A stretch of 64,000 nucleotides of DNA from Gottfriedia acidiceleris (GCF_023115465.1 NZ_CP096034.1:3782001-3846000); one strand, 5' to 3'. Shown: positions 18,501 through 27,086, numbered from the stretch's first letter. The notes: generated by a model from the letters alone, not told the origin. A program made the numbers and translations.

Positions 18501-19466
18501 CGAAGAAACCGTGTTAACTTGTTTCTCGATATAAGCCGATGAAATGGATCCAACATATTGCCCATCTAGTGTTTTCACTGGAAACCAGACAAATTGGTTC
18601 TTGCTTGTCTTATCCTCATCAAATTCAAATGGACCCTCAATGATTAAAGATGTATTAATTGGCAAAACTTTTTCAATACCCGATGCACCTGGTCCTTTTC
18701 GTAAATTAACTTTATCCTTTGTTGTCAGTACTCGGTCCCCTGCTTTTAATTCAATAGTTGTCGCATGAACACCCTCTACAATATATTCGGACTTTAAGAA
18801 TTCAATAGGGTCATCACTTGTTCTATCATAATTGAAATCCTTTACATCAAATGGATACCTTGCTAAATCGGTACCGTCCAAATAACTATCTTTTTTGATT
18901 TTTCCGAAAACTAACTCTTGATATGCTTCATGATTAATTTCTCCAGTATCTTGAAATAAAGGGCTATTCACTGGCACGGTACCATTGTACGCCATAACAG
19001 GAAAATACCAATTTTCAATGATATCTCGTCCTGCTCCATTAATGTGCGGAAGCGATGTCAAACTGGCCTTGTCATTAAGTATACGTACGCCTGTTTCGAT
19101 ATTGTAAAGGATATCATTCTTTAAGCGTTCTTTCTGTTCTTCTGTTAATGTTTTATCTGTGATTTGCATAATCCCAATTCCATTGTCCTTCGAGATGTAC
19201 GGCTTACCATCTACGAATTGTCTCCAATCGGATTCTTTTGTGGCAATACCTTTTACAACTTCTGGGGGAATATCTGCTTGAATTGCAGCGTTTGTCAACA
19301 AACAGTTAATATGTTGGAAAGTTGGGTTTTCATTTGATGTAATGGCACCATATTGATTTGCACATTTCAAAGCCCATTCTGGTTCTGATTCTGCTGTGGC
19401 TTTCCCATAAAACAAACTGATCATACATACCGTTAGTAATCCGGTTTTTAATAAAAAAGAATTCAT
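15516..19466 (-). CDS. Secreted lytic-transglycosylase-like protein with SH3, beta-helix and nine Ig-like repeats
   Basis: 1316 residues. A signal peptide (LLKTGLLTVCMISLFYGKATA) is followed by an SLT-type lysozyme fold (about 28-175): catalytic Glu in ATKESDWRQF, GIGIMQIT, and the VMAYNG end. Then an SH3b-like domain (about 245-320, KVNLRKGPGASG), a parallel beta-helix region (about 325-575, GVTLTIEPGVELIGKNG) and nine repeats of about 80 residues (585 to end), each starting near P-x-V-x-x-V and ending G-N-x-S plus T-V. Repeats 6 and 7 share 17 identical starting residues, so the array grew recently. There is no sortase signal or membrane anchor. It is probably a secreted or wall-associated peptidoglycan-binding enzyme or adhesin; role inferred from domains. 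Confidence 0.85.
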   Translation of the reverse strand: MNSFLLKTGLLTVCMISLFYGKATAESEPEWALKCANQYGAITSNENPTFQHINCLLTNAAIQADIPPEVVKGIATKESDWRQFVDGKPYISKDNGIGIMQITDKTLTEEQKERLKNDILYNIETGVRILNDKASLTSLPHINGAGRDIIENWYFPVMAYNGTVPVNSPLFQDTGEINHEAYQELVFGKIKKDSYLDGTDLARYPFDVKDFNYDRTSDDPIEFLKSEYIVEGVHATTIELKAGDRVLTTKDKVNLRKGPGASGIEKVLPINTSLIIEGPFEFDEDKTSKNQFVWFPVKTLDGQYVGSISSAYIEKQVNTVSSVISGVISEDRVLTKEGSPYIQTGPIVINSGVTLTIEPGVELIGKNGSPISVNGKLIAVGTEQERIKLQDVYVKGSNFNNSMIQIEYADHFYPSRYNGGFLVTTINKNVTLRYNQYRNGSISLSSSVLDSIIEHNFFSQKATLNVNNGLGKIIIKNNTFINPLDYYVPDIKLTSRDPDGGIANIFINENNFFGYPRLKVDISGYKGILFDGKNNYWGVTDTKQISQGIVDVNDNINYRDKLDVSTISYKPFDNSYPIGALEAPVVAKVSDRDQLVSGITDADSLVEIYNGDEKIGEGDSHHDGSFQIPIKLQKVGTELKIKVRDSFNRTSPITKVTVLDETPPEVPIVNEVTDSAVEITGKAEPFSTVEAMIASESLGTDVSDEYGNFSIAIGKLKADTQVLIFAKDASGNISEAKHVTVVDRTPPAVPQLLTNEITDQMAKISGVTDKGSIIKVVAGETVIGSAYAEDGTFSIEFQPQAAGTMIEVFAEDLFHNSSESVRLTVKDVTPPWLKLSFDFPVTDASNKVKGNSESGAKIIIMKGEELIAEDYAKEDGSFEIPISLQKAGTVLTVTASDTANNVSPSIRTTVIDKTPPSEPSVNSVNNKAVEITGKTEAKATVKAVIGSKTYSSSADANGQFKIIIPVQHSGTVISVTSTDLAQNQSQTIKVTVSRIVPDIPVVNTVTNKSTTVTGITEKATKVFVKAGTLSYSGIAGTDGKFIVRIPAQNNGVELSITSQDAAGNISLPMKKQVTRVAPDIPVVNTVTNKSTTVTGISEKAATVIVTAGKLSYSGNADSLGKFTIKIPTQNSGVELSITAKDKAGNISLAQNMRVTKVAPNVPAVNPINNKAATVTGKTEKYAVVTVKIGTNSYSANADSVGNFKVSIPIQNSGISINVTATVAGKVSNANSLKVTRVAPNIPVVSSVRYYSTTVTGKTEKYAVASVKIGTKVYTSQANIYGDFKVNIPKQKAGTYLDVTVKDAKELISATRTVKVY

Positions 19467-19722
19467 TACTCCTCTCCAATCTATATAATTATGTAGTTAT
19501 CAATCTATTTTAACATACCAAGTGATGTCAGATTAAGTGTTTCTCCTTGTTGTAATATCATGCATAATGTCTGGTATTCTATATAACTCATTTTTAATTG
19601 CACCCTTTCCAACTCATATTGATAATCTCGATTCTTTTACTGGGTTGAATATTCTAATTTTCATTAAAAATTCTAATCACTTATACAACATAAATTCCCA
19701 TCAGTGCATTCTAAATAAATAA

Positions 19723-19743
19723 AAACCACCTATAAAAAGGTGG
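19723..19743 (-). terminator. Terminator behind spoVR fragment 3
   Basis: Minus strand CCACCTTTTTATAGGTGG followed by TTTTTATTTATTT. Same stem as behind the intact spoVR. Confidence 0.85.
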
Positions 19744-19745
19744 CC

Positions 19746-20289
19746 TCAAATATACTTCCGATGAATATTCTTCCCATCATAACTAAACAACACAGACTTA
19801 TTCTCAATATTCGTCTCTAGATGAACGCCTCTACCCCACAACTGATGAATATAAGGCATTACCTTCTCAACATACTTCACATCAAGTTCCATATGTTCAT
19901 AGGAATGCTTCAAATAAAGCTCACCATTTTTTAAGTAATCGCCCTCTTGAACAACGATATATGGGAATCCTCCATTTACTCGACTATCTACTAGTTGATC
20001 ACGTACATTTTCCCATGCTTTATTAGTAACTTTATACTCCTTACCTTGTCGCTGGAAAAGATACATATCTTCACGCATGACAAGATCTAGTTAAGTAGTT
20101 TCGTATAAATGAACTATCGGACTCTAATTCTCGTACTTCAAACATTTTTTCTCGACCACTGCCAGGTTTTACACCTAACTCTCTCATTTCTTTGCTTGGG
20201 TTATTATATCGCTCTTCAATATCTTCAAACATTCTTAGTCCTAAGTAGTATGGATTAATACTTGTTTTAGAAGGTTGAACTACTCCTGC
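19746..20289 (-). pseudogene. spoVR: Displaced 3' fragment 3 of spoVR, shorter and frameshifted
   Basis: Aligns with 28320-28865 of intact spoVR, from GVVQPSK (about residue 294) to the stop. It is two bases shorter because TT is missing near 20088, which breaks the frame inside the segment [11 protein letters not shown]; two shorter frames remain (19746-20078 and 20071-20313). The 5' break is at a different place from fragments 1 and 2 and is fused in frame to a piece of an unrelated gene (20290-20450). The protein sequence is otherwise close to the other copies, with silent codon differences and a few changes such as VVSRVNG to VDSRVNG. Confidence 0.9.
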
Positions 20290-20450
20290 TGGCAGGTTAG
20301 TCATAATGAACAAAACGGATTCAATTTTACTTTTCTCTACACATAAATTTCGAAACTCGCTGTCTTTTGCTACAAACTTTGAATAGTAATTCCACTTGAA
20401 ACACAGGACGTTTTCCTGTCAATTCTTTAAGAATATTAGTCACAAAATCC
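20290..20450 (-). pseudogene. 5' relic of an unknown gene fused to spoVR fragment 3
   Basis: GTG near 20449 after a GGGGAG ribosome site begins [20 protein letters not shown]. After a frameshift the frame continues [18 protein letters not shown] and runs, through MTNLPAG, directly into GVVQPSK of spoVR. This looks like the start of a foreign gene cut off by recombination at a short shared GCAGGAGTAGTTCA. The family is not recognised. Confidence 0.45.
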
Positions 20451-20482
20451 ACATTACTCCCCTTAAAAGTTTTATTTGTAGT

Positions 20483-21091
20483 TTATACATCATTTTTTTT
20501 GTTTATCACAATATAAGGATAGACCATCATGTCACCTGTTGATGTATCTTTCCCAATCTTCTTTATTTCCCACTGATTTTCATGATAATTAGACTTGGCA
20601 CAATTTAACGCCTCTTCTTGATTGGAAGCACAGACCACGCATTCGTAACTTTCTGATTTCAAAAGATACAAATACAATGGAGGAAGATGAATGTATTTGC
20701 GTAAGCCTATTATTTTCTCTAATTTTCTTTCGAACATCTCAAGGTTATGTAATGAATGTTTGTGTTCTGTATTGTTACTCTCCATGTCTCCCAAATAATG
20801 ATCGACTTCTTTCACATATCCATCTGAAAACTCCACCCGAGTTATGCAAGTTGGATGGTCAGTTGCAAACACATCTGGCTCTGGATAGCTAAATGACTGA
20901 TAATCGAACTCTTCCAGTAACATTTCTAATTTCTTGATTTTATTCTTGGTAATCATGAATTCTTCTTCACCAAGACGCGCAACGTACATTTGTCCGTTCC
21001 ATTTAACAGTACCATCGTTTTTAACTTCTACGTCATACACGGGACAAGTGCCGTAGCACATTGTTCTGGACAAAAAGATTGTAGTAAACAT
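20483..21091 (-). CDS. DUF6438-like protein
   Basis: About 202 residues. The N-terminal part has the features I associate with DUF6438: SRTMCYGTCPVYDVEVKNDG, a beta-rich segment YVARLGEEEF, and CITRVEFSDGYVKEVDHYLGD. The C-terminal 60 residues (SYECVVCASNQEEALNCAK…) form a second small domain. The frame is open to 21106, but the ATG at 21091 with GGGCGGTG upstream is the better start. Function of the family is unknown; its members often occur as secreted or stray accessory genes. It lies in the cargo block between spoVR fragment 3 and the intact gene. Confidence 0.6.
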   Translation of the reverse strand: MFTTIFLSRTMCYGTCPVYDVEVKNDGTVKWNGQMYVARLGEEEFMITKNKIKKLEMLLEEFDYQSFSYPEPDVFATDHPTCITRVEFSDGYVKEVDHYLGDMESNNTEHKHSLHNLEMFERKLEKIIGLRKYIHLPPLYLYLLKSESYECVVCASNQEEALNCAKSNYHENQWEIKKIGKDTSTGDMMVYPYIVINKKNDV

Positions 21092-21105
21092 TTTCACACC
21101 GCCCA

Positions 21106-21345
21106 AATGTATTATTTATAAATGTATAACCATATTTATTTAAAACAGGTATAGGCACCAATGGTTTGGTACCTCCTCTTAAGTATTTCCCTACATGTAA
21201 GTGCTTGATTTCAATTTCCCATTTTTCATTGTGAGATGAAATTCAATTGTTGCAAATATCAAACACACCTTCATCATCAGTCTCTACTTCAACTGCACTT
21301 ATAGCAGGAATGTTTTCAAGAAACTTTCTTTTTCTATAAAATGTC
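21106..21345 (-). pseudogene. Broken gene relic
   Basis: Between the DUF6438-like gene and the phosphatase-family gene the minus strand reads RKFLENIPAISAVEVETDDE and ends FDICNN-stop, then in another frame EKWEIEIKHLHVGKYLRGG and LVPIPVLNKYGYTFINN. Both look like real protein but are out of frame with each other and lack starts. Probably the remains of one or two genes lost in rearrangement; family unknown. Confidence 0.35.
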
Positions 21346-22044
21346 TACAATTATAGGGGAATGATCACTGTATCTGTGCCATTCTTCGTAATCTCCAATA
21401 GTAAATTTCGTAACATTTTGAAGTAATTCTTCATTAACAAAACAATAATCAATATGAAATGGTTTATCAGCATGATTATAATGATAGTAAGTTGCTTTAC
21501 TTTCCCTTCCATATTCTTCATGATTTAAAGAGTGATAGCAACTTTCAATATTATACCTACTAAATATATCGATGATTTTTTCAAACCCTTGGCCTCTTGA
21601 AATTCCAGAATAACTAGTGGCTAATTTTTTATCTATATTAAAATCACCGATAATAATAACTCGTTCATTTTTAAGTAAATGTTCATATTCCATTAATGCT
21701 GTATAAAGTAATTTACCATAAGAAGAATAACCTGGAGTCCGTATCATCCAAACTGCGATCAATATAAAATCTGTTTTCCCTGTTACTTTAATTGGAATAA
21801 ACCACTCATATTTGATTTTATCTTCAAGGAGTGAAAATTGATAATCATTTGAAAATGAGAATATTCCTAAACCTATTCCACCTTCTTTTCCTTTCCAAAC
21901 AGAGTCGAAATGTTTGGTATTTTGAATTTTTGATGGGTGCACACATTCTGGTATTACAGCAATATCAGAGCCAACTCCCAATAGCTTTTCATACTTTTCT
22001 ATACTAAGAAGCCCTCGTCGGCAATTCCATGAAAGTATTTTCAT
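21334..22044 (-). CDS. Endonuclease/exonuclease/phosphatase-fold hydrolase
   Basis: 236 residues with all signature blocks of the DNase I-like fold: MKILSWNCRRGL (Asn of the metal site), AVIPECVHP (catalytic Glu), IIIGDFNIDKK (Asp/Asn), FHIDYCFV and the final YSDHSPIIVDIL (Asp-His pair). There is no signal peptide, so it acts in the cytoplasm. Members cut DNA, RNA or phosphoesters; the substrate cannot be told. It sits three genes away from a restriction system in an accessory block, so a defence role is possible but unproven. Confidence 0.85.
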   Translation of the reverse strand: MKILSWNCRRGLLSIEKYEKLLGVGSDIAVIPECVHPSKIQNTKHFDSVWKGKEGGIGLGIFSFSNDYQFSLLEDKIKYEWFIPIKVTGKTDFILIAVWMIRTPGYSSYGKLLYTALMEYEHLLKNERVIIIGDFNIDKKLATSYSGISRGQGFEKIIDIFSRYNIESCYHSLNHEEYGRESKATYYHYNHADKPFHIDYCFVNEELLQNVTKFTIGDYEEWHRYSDHSPIIVDIL

Positions 22045-22168
22045 TTATAATCCTCCAATATATATAAGTAGGGAATCTCTAACTTGTCAATTACTTCAAT
22101 TCTATAATTCACATATAATACCTTTTATTTCACATCTCCAGTAACAAATCCTTTTTCAATACAAAGTC

Positions 22169-22363
22169 TTATAATATCATCAAAAATTTCTTGAAACACT
22201 GTACTATTTTTGAATCTTCTACGTCTATTTTTGCTAAATGTTCATATATAAAAGTGAAATCTATTTTTTCTTTAATTTGGCGTAAAATATGGTTACTTGG
22301 TACAAAGTCATTTAAATCAATAAACTCTAATTTATTTATACTTTCTTCTTTTCTACCCATCAT
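22169..22363 (-). mobile_element. Relic of an IS1182-like transposase (N-terminus only)
   Basis: 64 residues: GRKEESINKLEFIDLNDFVP, then SNHILRQIKEKIDFTFIYEH, which is the N-terminal region of IS1182-type DDE transposases (…LDDLVP-DHLLRKI…DFSFI). The catalytic part is absent and the reading frame stops after 64 residues. The 250 bases beyond its start (22370-22620) hold no gene and may contain the element's end. No intact transposase exists in the window. Confidence 0.6.
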
Positions 22364-22628
22364 AAGAATTCCTCCAATAAAAAACCTGTATATACTAAAA
22401 TCTACACAGGTATACAGATTCCTATTTAATTTGTCAACAGCCCCATTTGGGTGCTTTTTCTTGTGTAAGCCTCAAAACGTGGCTATTGTATTTCCATATT
22501 TACAATTATGGCCTGAAATTCACCTGCTCCCTCAAGCTTTTAACAGTACCAGTTCACCAGGTACTATGACTTACTTTATCTCCAATGTTCCATTCTATTG
22601 TTTTAAGTATAAAAAAAGTTGTTAGATT

Positions 22629-23942
22629 TTATAACAAATGGACTGTAACATTTAGTGACTTTTCATTTTTATTAGTCATGGAGTGTATTTTAATACGTTC
22701 ATTCATTGTATCCTTTACATCAATCATCCCAATAAATAGCTTGCCTTCAACCATTTCTTCGTTTTTTTCCTTTACGTAAACTCCTTCATGGTTGTCTTTA
22801 ATCAATTCCATATAGTCCATTAGTTCACGTAATCCTGTAACAGCATATTCGGTACGATCTGTATCTTTCACTTCACCAATAATGATTTTTAATAATTCAC
22901 CCTTTCCTTTTGTATAAACCTCTACAATTATATCTGGTCTACCACGCCAAAAGGTATTAACATCAAAATGGCTTTGCAAACTAGTTTTTGCAATCCTCAA
23001 AGCGTCTTTCATTGAACTTAGTTTTTTCATGATAAATGGGTGTTCATCTCTAGCAACTTCTTCAGAAGATATATTAAACGAAATATTAGAAGATCCAGTA
23101 GAGTTGTGATAAATTTGGTATAAATGTCCATCTGTTTCCCAGCTTGCAACAAGATTGTTCCGTCCATCAATAAGACGTAACCGGGCATTTTCTGTGCTGT
23201 TTTTGATTAATTGTATTACCCAGAACAACTCAAATAACACTTCTTCTTTTTCAGGAAAGATAAAGGTTTCAGTAATCAATGCTTCCAAAACTTCCTTGTC
23301 AATCTTCCTTGTCATAATTTCTCGATAATCCATGAGAAGTTTAGCAGCTTGATTGTATAAAGAATTACGGTGCCTCAATGTTTTCATAATCATTCGGTTA
23401 GTGACCTTGCTGTGATTCGAATCTACCTTTGAAAGATAGATATTTTTTCGAATCATTTCTTCAACAATGTCCTTCAGTATTTTCCACTCAGAAAAATACG
23501 AGTAATTCTCAAGACGAGTAGTATCTATTTTAAAAAATAATATGTTATAAAGTGTATAGAGCAACTCTTTTAGGACGAGGTTTTCAGTAATATCATAGGA
23601 TCGAATTGATTCATTGCATGAAAAAATTGTATGGTCTAGATGATTTATCTTTAGACGTTCTTTCACGGTATTTGACCAATGGATTTGTCCTCGTACTTCT
23701 CCCATATAAGTTTCATTTGTCATTCTTGTAGAAGTTTTAAAGTTGCGAATCAGTATAGGCAATTCCCGAACAAACTGCTTAACATCATCACGAAGTAAAT
23801 AATGAATCATTAACAGCTGTTCAAACTGCGATATATTTAATTGTGCCTTCTTGATAAAAGAATTTATCCCAATCTTTCCATCTTTTAGATAAATAATCAG
23901 AAAGTCACTAATCTCTTCCATGATTTCAGTCCGATTCATCAT
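22629..23942 (-). CDS. McrC-like nuclease subunit of a type IV restriction system
   Basis: 437 residues; the ATG directly follows the stop of the ATPase gene (TAAATG) with AAGGAG as ribosome site, so the pair is co-expressed. The middle has YMGEVRGQIHWSNTVKE, a motif of McrC-like proteins, and the C-terminus carries a PD-(D/E)XK nuclease core: RPDIIVEV (about 335) and IIIGEVKDT (about 355), giving D…E-x-K. Such subunits cut DNA once the partner AAA+ motor has recognised a modified site. Recognition specificity is set by the partner. It differs much from E. coli McrC, so the name is used in the broad sense. Confidence 0.75.
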   Translation of the reverse strand: MMNRTEIMEEISDFLIIYLKDGKIGINSFIKKAQLNISQFEQLLMIHYLLRDDVKQFVRELPILIRNFKTSTRMTNETYMGEVRGQIHWSNTVKERLKINHLDHTIFSCNESIRSYDITENLVLKELLYTLYNILFFKIDTTRLENYSYFSEWKILKDIVEEMIRKNIYLSKVDSNHSKVTNRMIMKTLRHRNSLYNQAAKLLMDYREIMTRKIDKEVLEALITETFIFPEKEEVLFELFWVIQLIKNSTENARLRLIDGRNNLVASWETDGHLYQIYHNSTGSSNISFNISSEEVARDEHPFIMKKLSSMKDALRIAKTSLQSHFDVNTFWRGRPDIIVEVYTKGKGELLKIIIGEVKDTDRTEYAVTGLRELMDYMELIKDNHEGVYVKEKNEEMVEGKLFIGMIDVKDTMNERIKIHSMTNKNEKSLNVTVHLL

Positions 23943-26153
23943 TTACTCCTTAATCTGATAAAAATCATATACAAAATTTATCAAACGATCCTTCTCTATT
24001 TCTTCCATTTCTCCAACTCTATTAACAAACTCCACGATTTGATGTTCCATTAACCCCTCAAACTGTGGTAGGGCATATAAAATAACCGCTGATGTAAAAT
24101 CACCCTCCTCATACGAAAACTTCGCTAAGTCCTCCACAATTGCAGGACCCATTTGTCTGTATTCGTTTATGATTTTCCATAATTGTGCTAGTGGACGAAT
24201 ATAGTTATAACCCTCAAGCTTCCAATGAGTTAGATAAGATACAATTAGCTCCTCTGTAATATTCTTAGGAACACCTACTGGGATGAAGGCAAATCGTCTC
24301 ATAAAAGCATAGCTCATTTCATAAAGGGATGCTTTATCAAATGTATTCATTGTCCCAATTAACCGCCAATCATTCGGAATCATGTAATCGTAATCATTTT
24401 TGGAGATGTTTCCTAGCGTTTGCGGGCGGACCATAACTTGGTTCCCACTTTCAGCCGTAAATGGAAGTGTAATCGGATCTCCAGTTAAAGCCGAAAAAAG
24501 TGCTCCGAACGCTTTATCAATATCCGCACGATTCATTTCATCTATTATTAACCATTCATTTTGCTGTTGATAGGTATTCGGATTTTTAAAGCACGACAAA
24601 AATAAACCTGGTTTAAATGATAATGTTCCATCAGCTAAGGGGCGATAACCTCCAATGGTTTCATAGGTTGACCAATCTGAGGTCGCTGTAGTCATTTGAT
24701 AATTAACTCTGTAACTTCGGCAAATTTCCTTTGCCAACTTCGACTTTCCGGTCCCAGGAGGACCGGTCAAAATGACATTTTTACCATTCTTAATAGCAGT
24801 TTGGGCCTGCTTAATAATAATTTGTTCATCTTCAAAATGGAGGTTTCCAATTGTAATTGGTGTTGTAAAATCAATTTTTGATAATTTGAGTACATCTGTA
24901 GATATTTCTGTCTCCTCTAAAGCAAGAATTGTTTCATACTCCTCTTTTGTCAATTTAAACAAGCTTCCTTGTGCAGCATTTTTTACTGGAGAAGAGTTCA
25001 CCAATCCCTCCACTGCCAAAATTTGAGCCCAAGAGATGGGATTTACATCTCTTATATAACGGAAGGAAACCCCGTTAACCGGCTCAGAAAATCCCTCATG
25101 TTGTTCCTCATGGAATCCTTTCAAAACCTCTCCTAACGCTACCACTTCTTTTCGGGGTGTAGATTCATAAAATATGATTTTATCTTTTGGTTGAGCGGAT
25201 TGAAAAGCATTGAAGATCCTTCTCTTATTCCCTTCTTGATTGTAAGCAGTATAAAAAACTGCCTCCCCATTCTTTATCTTGCTTACATCCCAAATTGATG
25301 GATTAGCTGTTAGCCAAAAATGCTGTACAGATTCGTCTTTAACCCCAATTTCCAATCCGTTCATTAAGAGATTATCCCTCATCTCATAATTAAAAATTGC
25401 TGACTCTATTTGTACCTGGTTATGGATACGATAAGGGGAACGTTTCTGTGTTTCAAATAGATTCAAAATGTATTGGAGTGTGTCTTTATAATTCTCTTCT
25501 AATGTTTTAGGAAGTGACTGAACATCCACTAGCGGCATATAGTAGAGTCTTACATTTCTCTCTAAACTCTTTGAAAAAGGATCGGATGATTGAACACTTT
25601 CAAGTTCTTTTGCTTCAGTGAAAGGAATAAGCATGAAAGTTTGATTTTGTTTATTGTTATAAAAACCTGATAATAACCAACTACAAAAGTTTATATGTAT
25701 TGTTTTTCGATCCTTTGGATAGGTGATCGCAAGTCTTTCATCTCCTGGTCCTTGTATACCAAGTTGTGTCACCATGTCTTGAATAAAATTAAAGGCCCAA
25801 TTTGCTTCATCAAATGAATTAAAGACATTGCCTTTTCCAATAAGCTGCTCTAAATTTTTGCCCTTAGTCTGGGAGAAGTCCATACCAATAGTTTGGTCTG
25901 TCCCTTTTAATACAATAGAGAATCCATTTTTTAACAAAAAGTTATTGGATTCATCGCCACCGCTAAAATTATAGAGGTCATCGCCATTTGCAATTTCATT
26001 TGCAAACCTAATCACTTCCTTCGGTGGGTATCGCTTTCCATCGAAATACAATTCAAACTTAGATGGAGGCCGTAAATTTTCTATTCCCATTTGGTCAATT
26101 TCTTCTAAAGCCTTAATGATATGTTCCCTAGTAATATTATTAGGTATTGACAT
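23943..26153 (-). CDS. McrB-like AAA+ motor with ScoMcrA-type head, DUF3578-like and EVE-like domains
   Basis: 736 residues in four parts. Residues 1-80: a small domain like the N-terminal head of ScoMcrA (FDGKRYPPKEVIRFANEI, FSGGDESNNFL). About 95-200: DUF3578-like McrB N-terminal region (GQGPGDER-like QLGIQGPGDERLAI). About 272-400: EVE-like reader (HFWLTANPSIWDV, ending near NPISWAQI), a fold that binds modified cytosines. About 440-690: AAA+ motor with Walker A TGPPGTGKSKLA (456-463), Walker B WLIIDEMNRADIDKA (about 533) and GTMNTFDKAS (about 601). The last motif corresponds to the McrB nucleotide-specificity site. It is the recognition and motor subunit of a modification-dependent restriction system against phage DNA. 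Confidence 0.85.
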   Translation of the reverse strand: MSIPNNITREHIIKALEEIDQMGIENLRPPSKFELYFDGKRYPPKEVIRFANEIANGDDLYNFSGGDESNNFLLKNGFSIVLKGTDQTIGMDFSQTKGKNLEQLIGKGNVFNSFDEANWAFNFIQDMVTQLGIQGPGDERLAITYPKDRKTIHINFCSWLLSGFYNNKQNQTFMLIPFTEAKELESVQSSDPFSKSLERNVRLYYMPLVDVQSLPKTLEENYKDTLQYILNLFETQKRSPYRIHNQVQIESAIFNYEMRDNLLMNGLEIGVKDESVQHFWLTANPSIWDVSKIKNGEAVFYTAYNQEGNKRRIFNAFQSAQPKDKIIFYESTPRKEVVALGEVLKGFHEEQHEGFSEPVNGVSFRYIRDVNPISWAQILAVEGLVNSSPVKNAAQGSLFKLTKEEYETILALEETEISTDVLKLSKIDFTTPITIGNLHFEDEQIIIKQAQTAIKNGKNVILTGPPGTGKSKLAKEICRSYRVNYQMTTATSDWSTYETIGGYRPLADGTLSFKPGLFLSCFKNPNTYQQQNEWLIIDEMNRADIDKAFGALFSALTGDPITLPFTAESGNQVMVRPQTLGNISKNDYDYMIPNDWRLIGTMNTFDKASLYEMSYAFMRRFAFIPVGVPKNITEELIVSYLTHWKLEGYNYIRPLAQLWKIINEYRQMGPAIVEDLAKFSYEEGDFTSAVILYALPQFEGLMEHQIVEFVNRVGEMEEIEKDRLINFVYDFYQIKE

Positions 26154-26468
26154 TTACACAGTTCACCTTTCTGCCACACTAACATTTACTTATTAAAGGT
26201 CTTGCTGTTCAAAGGTTCAGTTTATCACTATTTAATTTATATATTGAATCGAATTTTATACATCGTTAGACAATTCAACGATTACATACACTGAAGTATC
26301 CCTGATGTTGCATAAAATAATGGGGGGATATTCAAAAAAACTTACTCAATTATATGGTCCGATTGTTCAGGAACGCTACATGAATATCGCTAGGCCATTA
26401 ATAGATTTTAAGTTACAGTGATAAATAGAGTTGATATATTTTTTTTTCTAAAATTAATTTATATTTTA
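26154..26468. other. Gap before the ECF sigma gene
   Basis: No firm gene. A 33-residue frame at 26320-26421 (plus strand: MGGYSKKLTQLYGPIVQERY…) reads like coding sequence but has no ribosome site and is probably a relic. Confidence 0.3.
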
Positions 26469-26496
26469 GGAACCTTTTATTTATCACTTTCGTCTA
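26469..26496 (+). promoter_or_regulatory. ECF-type promoter for autoregulation
   Basis: GGAACC (26469-26474), exactly 16 bases, then CGTCTA (26491-26496), followed after 26 bases by the ATG of the ECF sigma gene. AAC-type -35 and CGTC-type -10 boxes with a 16-base spacer are the standard layout of ECF sigma promoters in bacilli, so the factor most likely drives its own gene. Confidence 0.75.
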
Positions 26497-26522
26497 ATGT
26501 ATGTGAAGAAAGGGGGATTTAG

Positions 26523-27086
26523 ATGCAAGTAGAGACAATAGGGGAAGAAATCTCAAGTTCATCTGAAATCAGTCACATGTCCAATGAGCAACTGTTAGTC
26601 TGGCTGATGGAGGAGTACGGCAATATGATTGTTCGTCTTGCCTATACATATGTTAAACAAAAACAAGTAGCAGAGGATATCGCGCAGGAGGTATTTATTA
26701 GCTGCTATAATGGACTCGATTGTTTCCAAAAGAAAGCTTCATTCAAGACGTGGCTTTACAGTATTACCGTTAATAAATGTAAAGATTATGTTAGTAGTTG
26801 GTCTTATAAACATATTCATTATAAAGATTTCTTTAGTATGTTAAAGAAAGACACTTTGGTGGATTCCGAGGTTATGGATCGTGAAAAGAATGAGGTTATT
26901 TTTAATAAGACGCTAGAACTACCAATCAAGTTGAGAGAGGTAATTATTCTTCATTATTATGAGGATCTGTCGATAAGCGAAATCTCCGAATCGTTAGCAA
27001 TTAATTCAAACACAGTCAAAACCAGGCTTCATAGAGCAAGGAAGAAGCTCAAAGTTTTTTTTGAGGAGGATGAAATTAATGATTAA
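26523..27086 (+). CDS. ECF RNA polymerase sigma factor
   Basis: 187 residues. Region 2: LVWLMEEYGNMIVRLAYTYV and VAEDIAQEVFISCYNGL, with the core-binding and -10 recognition helices; then FKTWLYSITVNKCKDYV. Region 4: ELPIKLREVIILHYYEDLSI, SEISESLAINSNTVKTRLHR, a typical -35 binding helix-turn-helix. A strong AAAGGGGGA ribosome site precedes the ATG. Its 3' end overlaps a small frame belonging to the anti-sigma gene. The regulon would include genes with the GGAAC-N16-CGTC promoter; none other is visible in the window. Confidence 0.9.
   Translation: MQVETIGEEISSSSEISHMSNEQLLVWLMEEYGNMIVRLAYTYVKQKQVAEDIAQEVFISCYNGLDCFQKKASFKTWLYSITVNKCKDYVSSWSYKHIHYKDFFSMLKKDTLVDSEVMDREKNEVIFNKTLELPIKLREVIILHYYEDLSISEISESLAINSNTVKTRLHRARKKLKVFFEEDEIND

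Noticed and set aside
11449-20289. spoVR fragments as silent cassettes for antigenic variation or a diversity-generating system
   Set aside because: Differences among copies are mostly silent, SpoVR is a cytoplasmic sporulation protein, and no reverse transcriptase or recombinase gene is present.
22370-22625. Plus-strand 144-residue frame (22191-22625) as a gene
   Set aside because: It runs antisense over the transposase relic, lacks a ribosome site and reads as low-quality hydrophobic sequence; a shadow.
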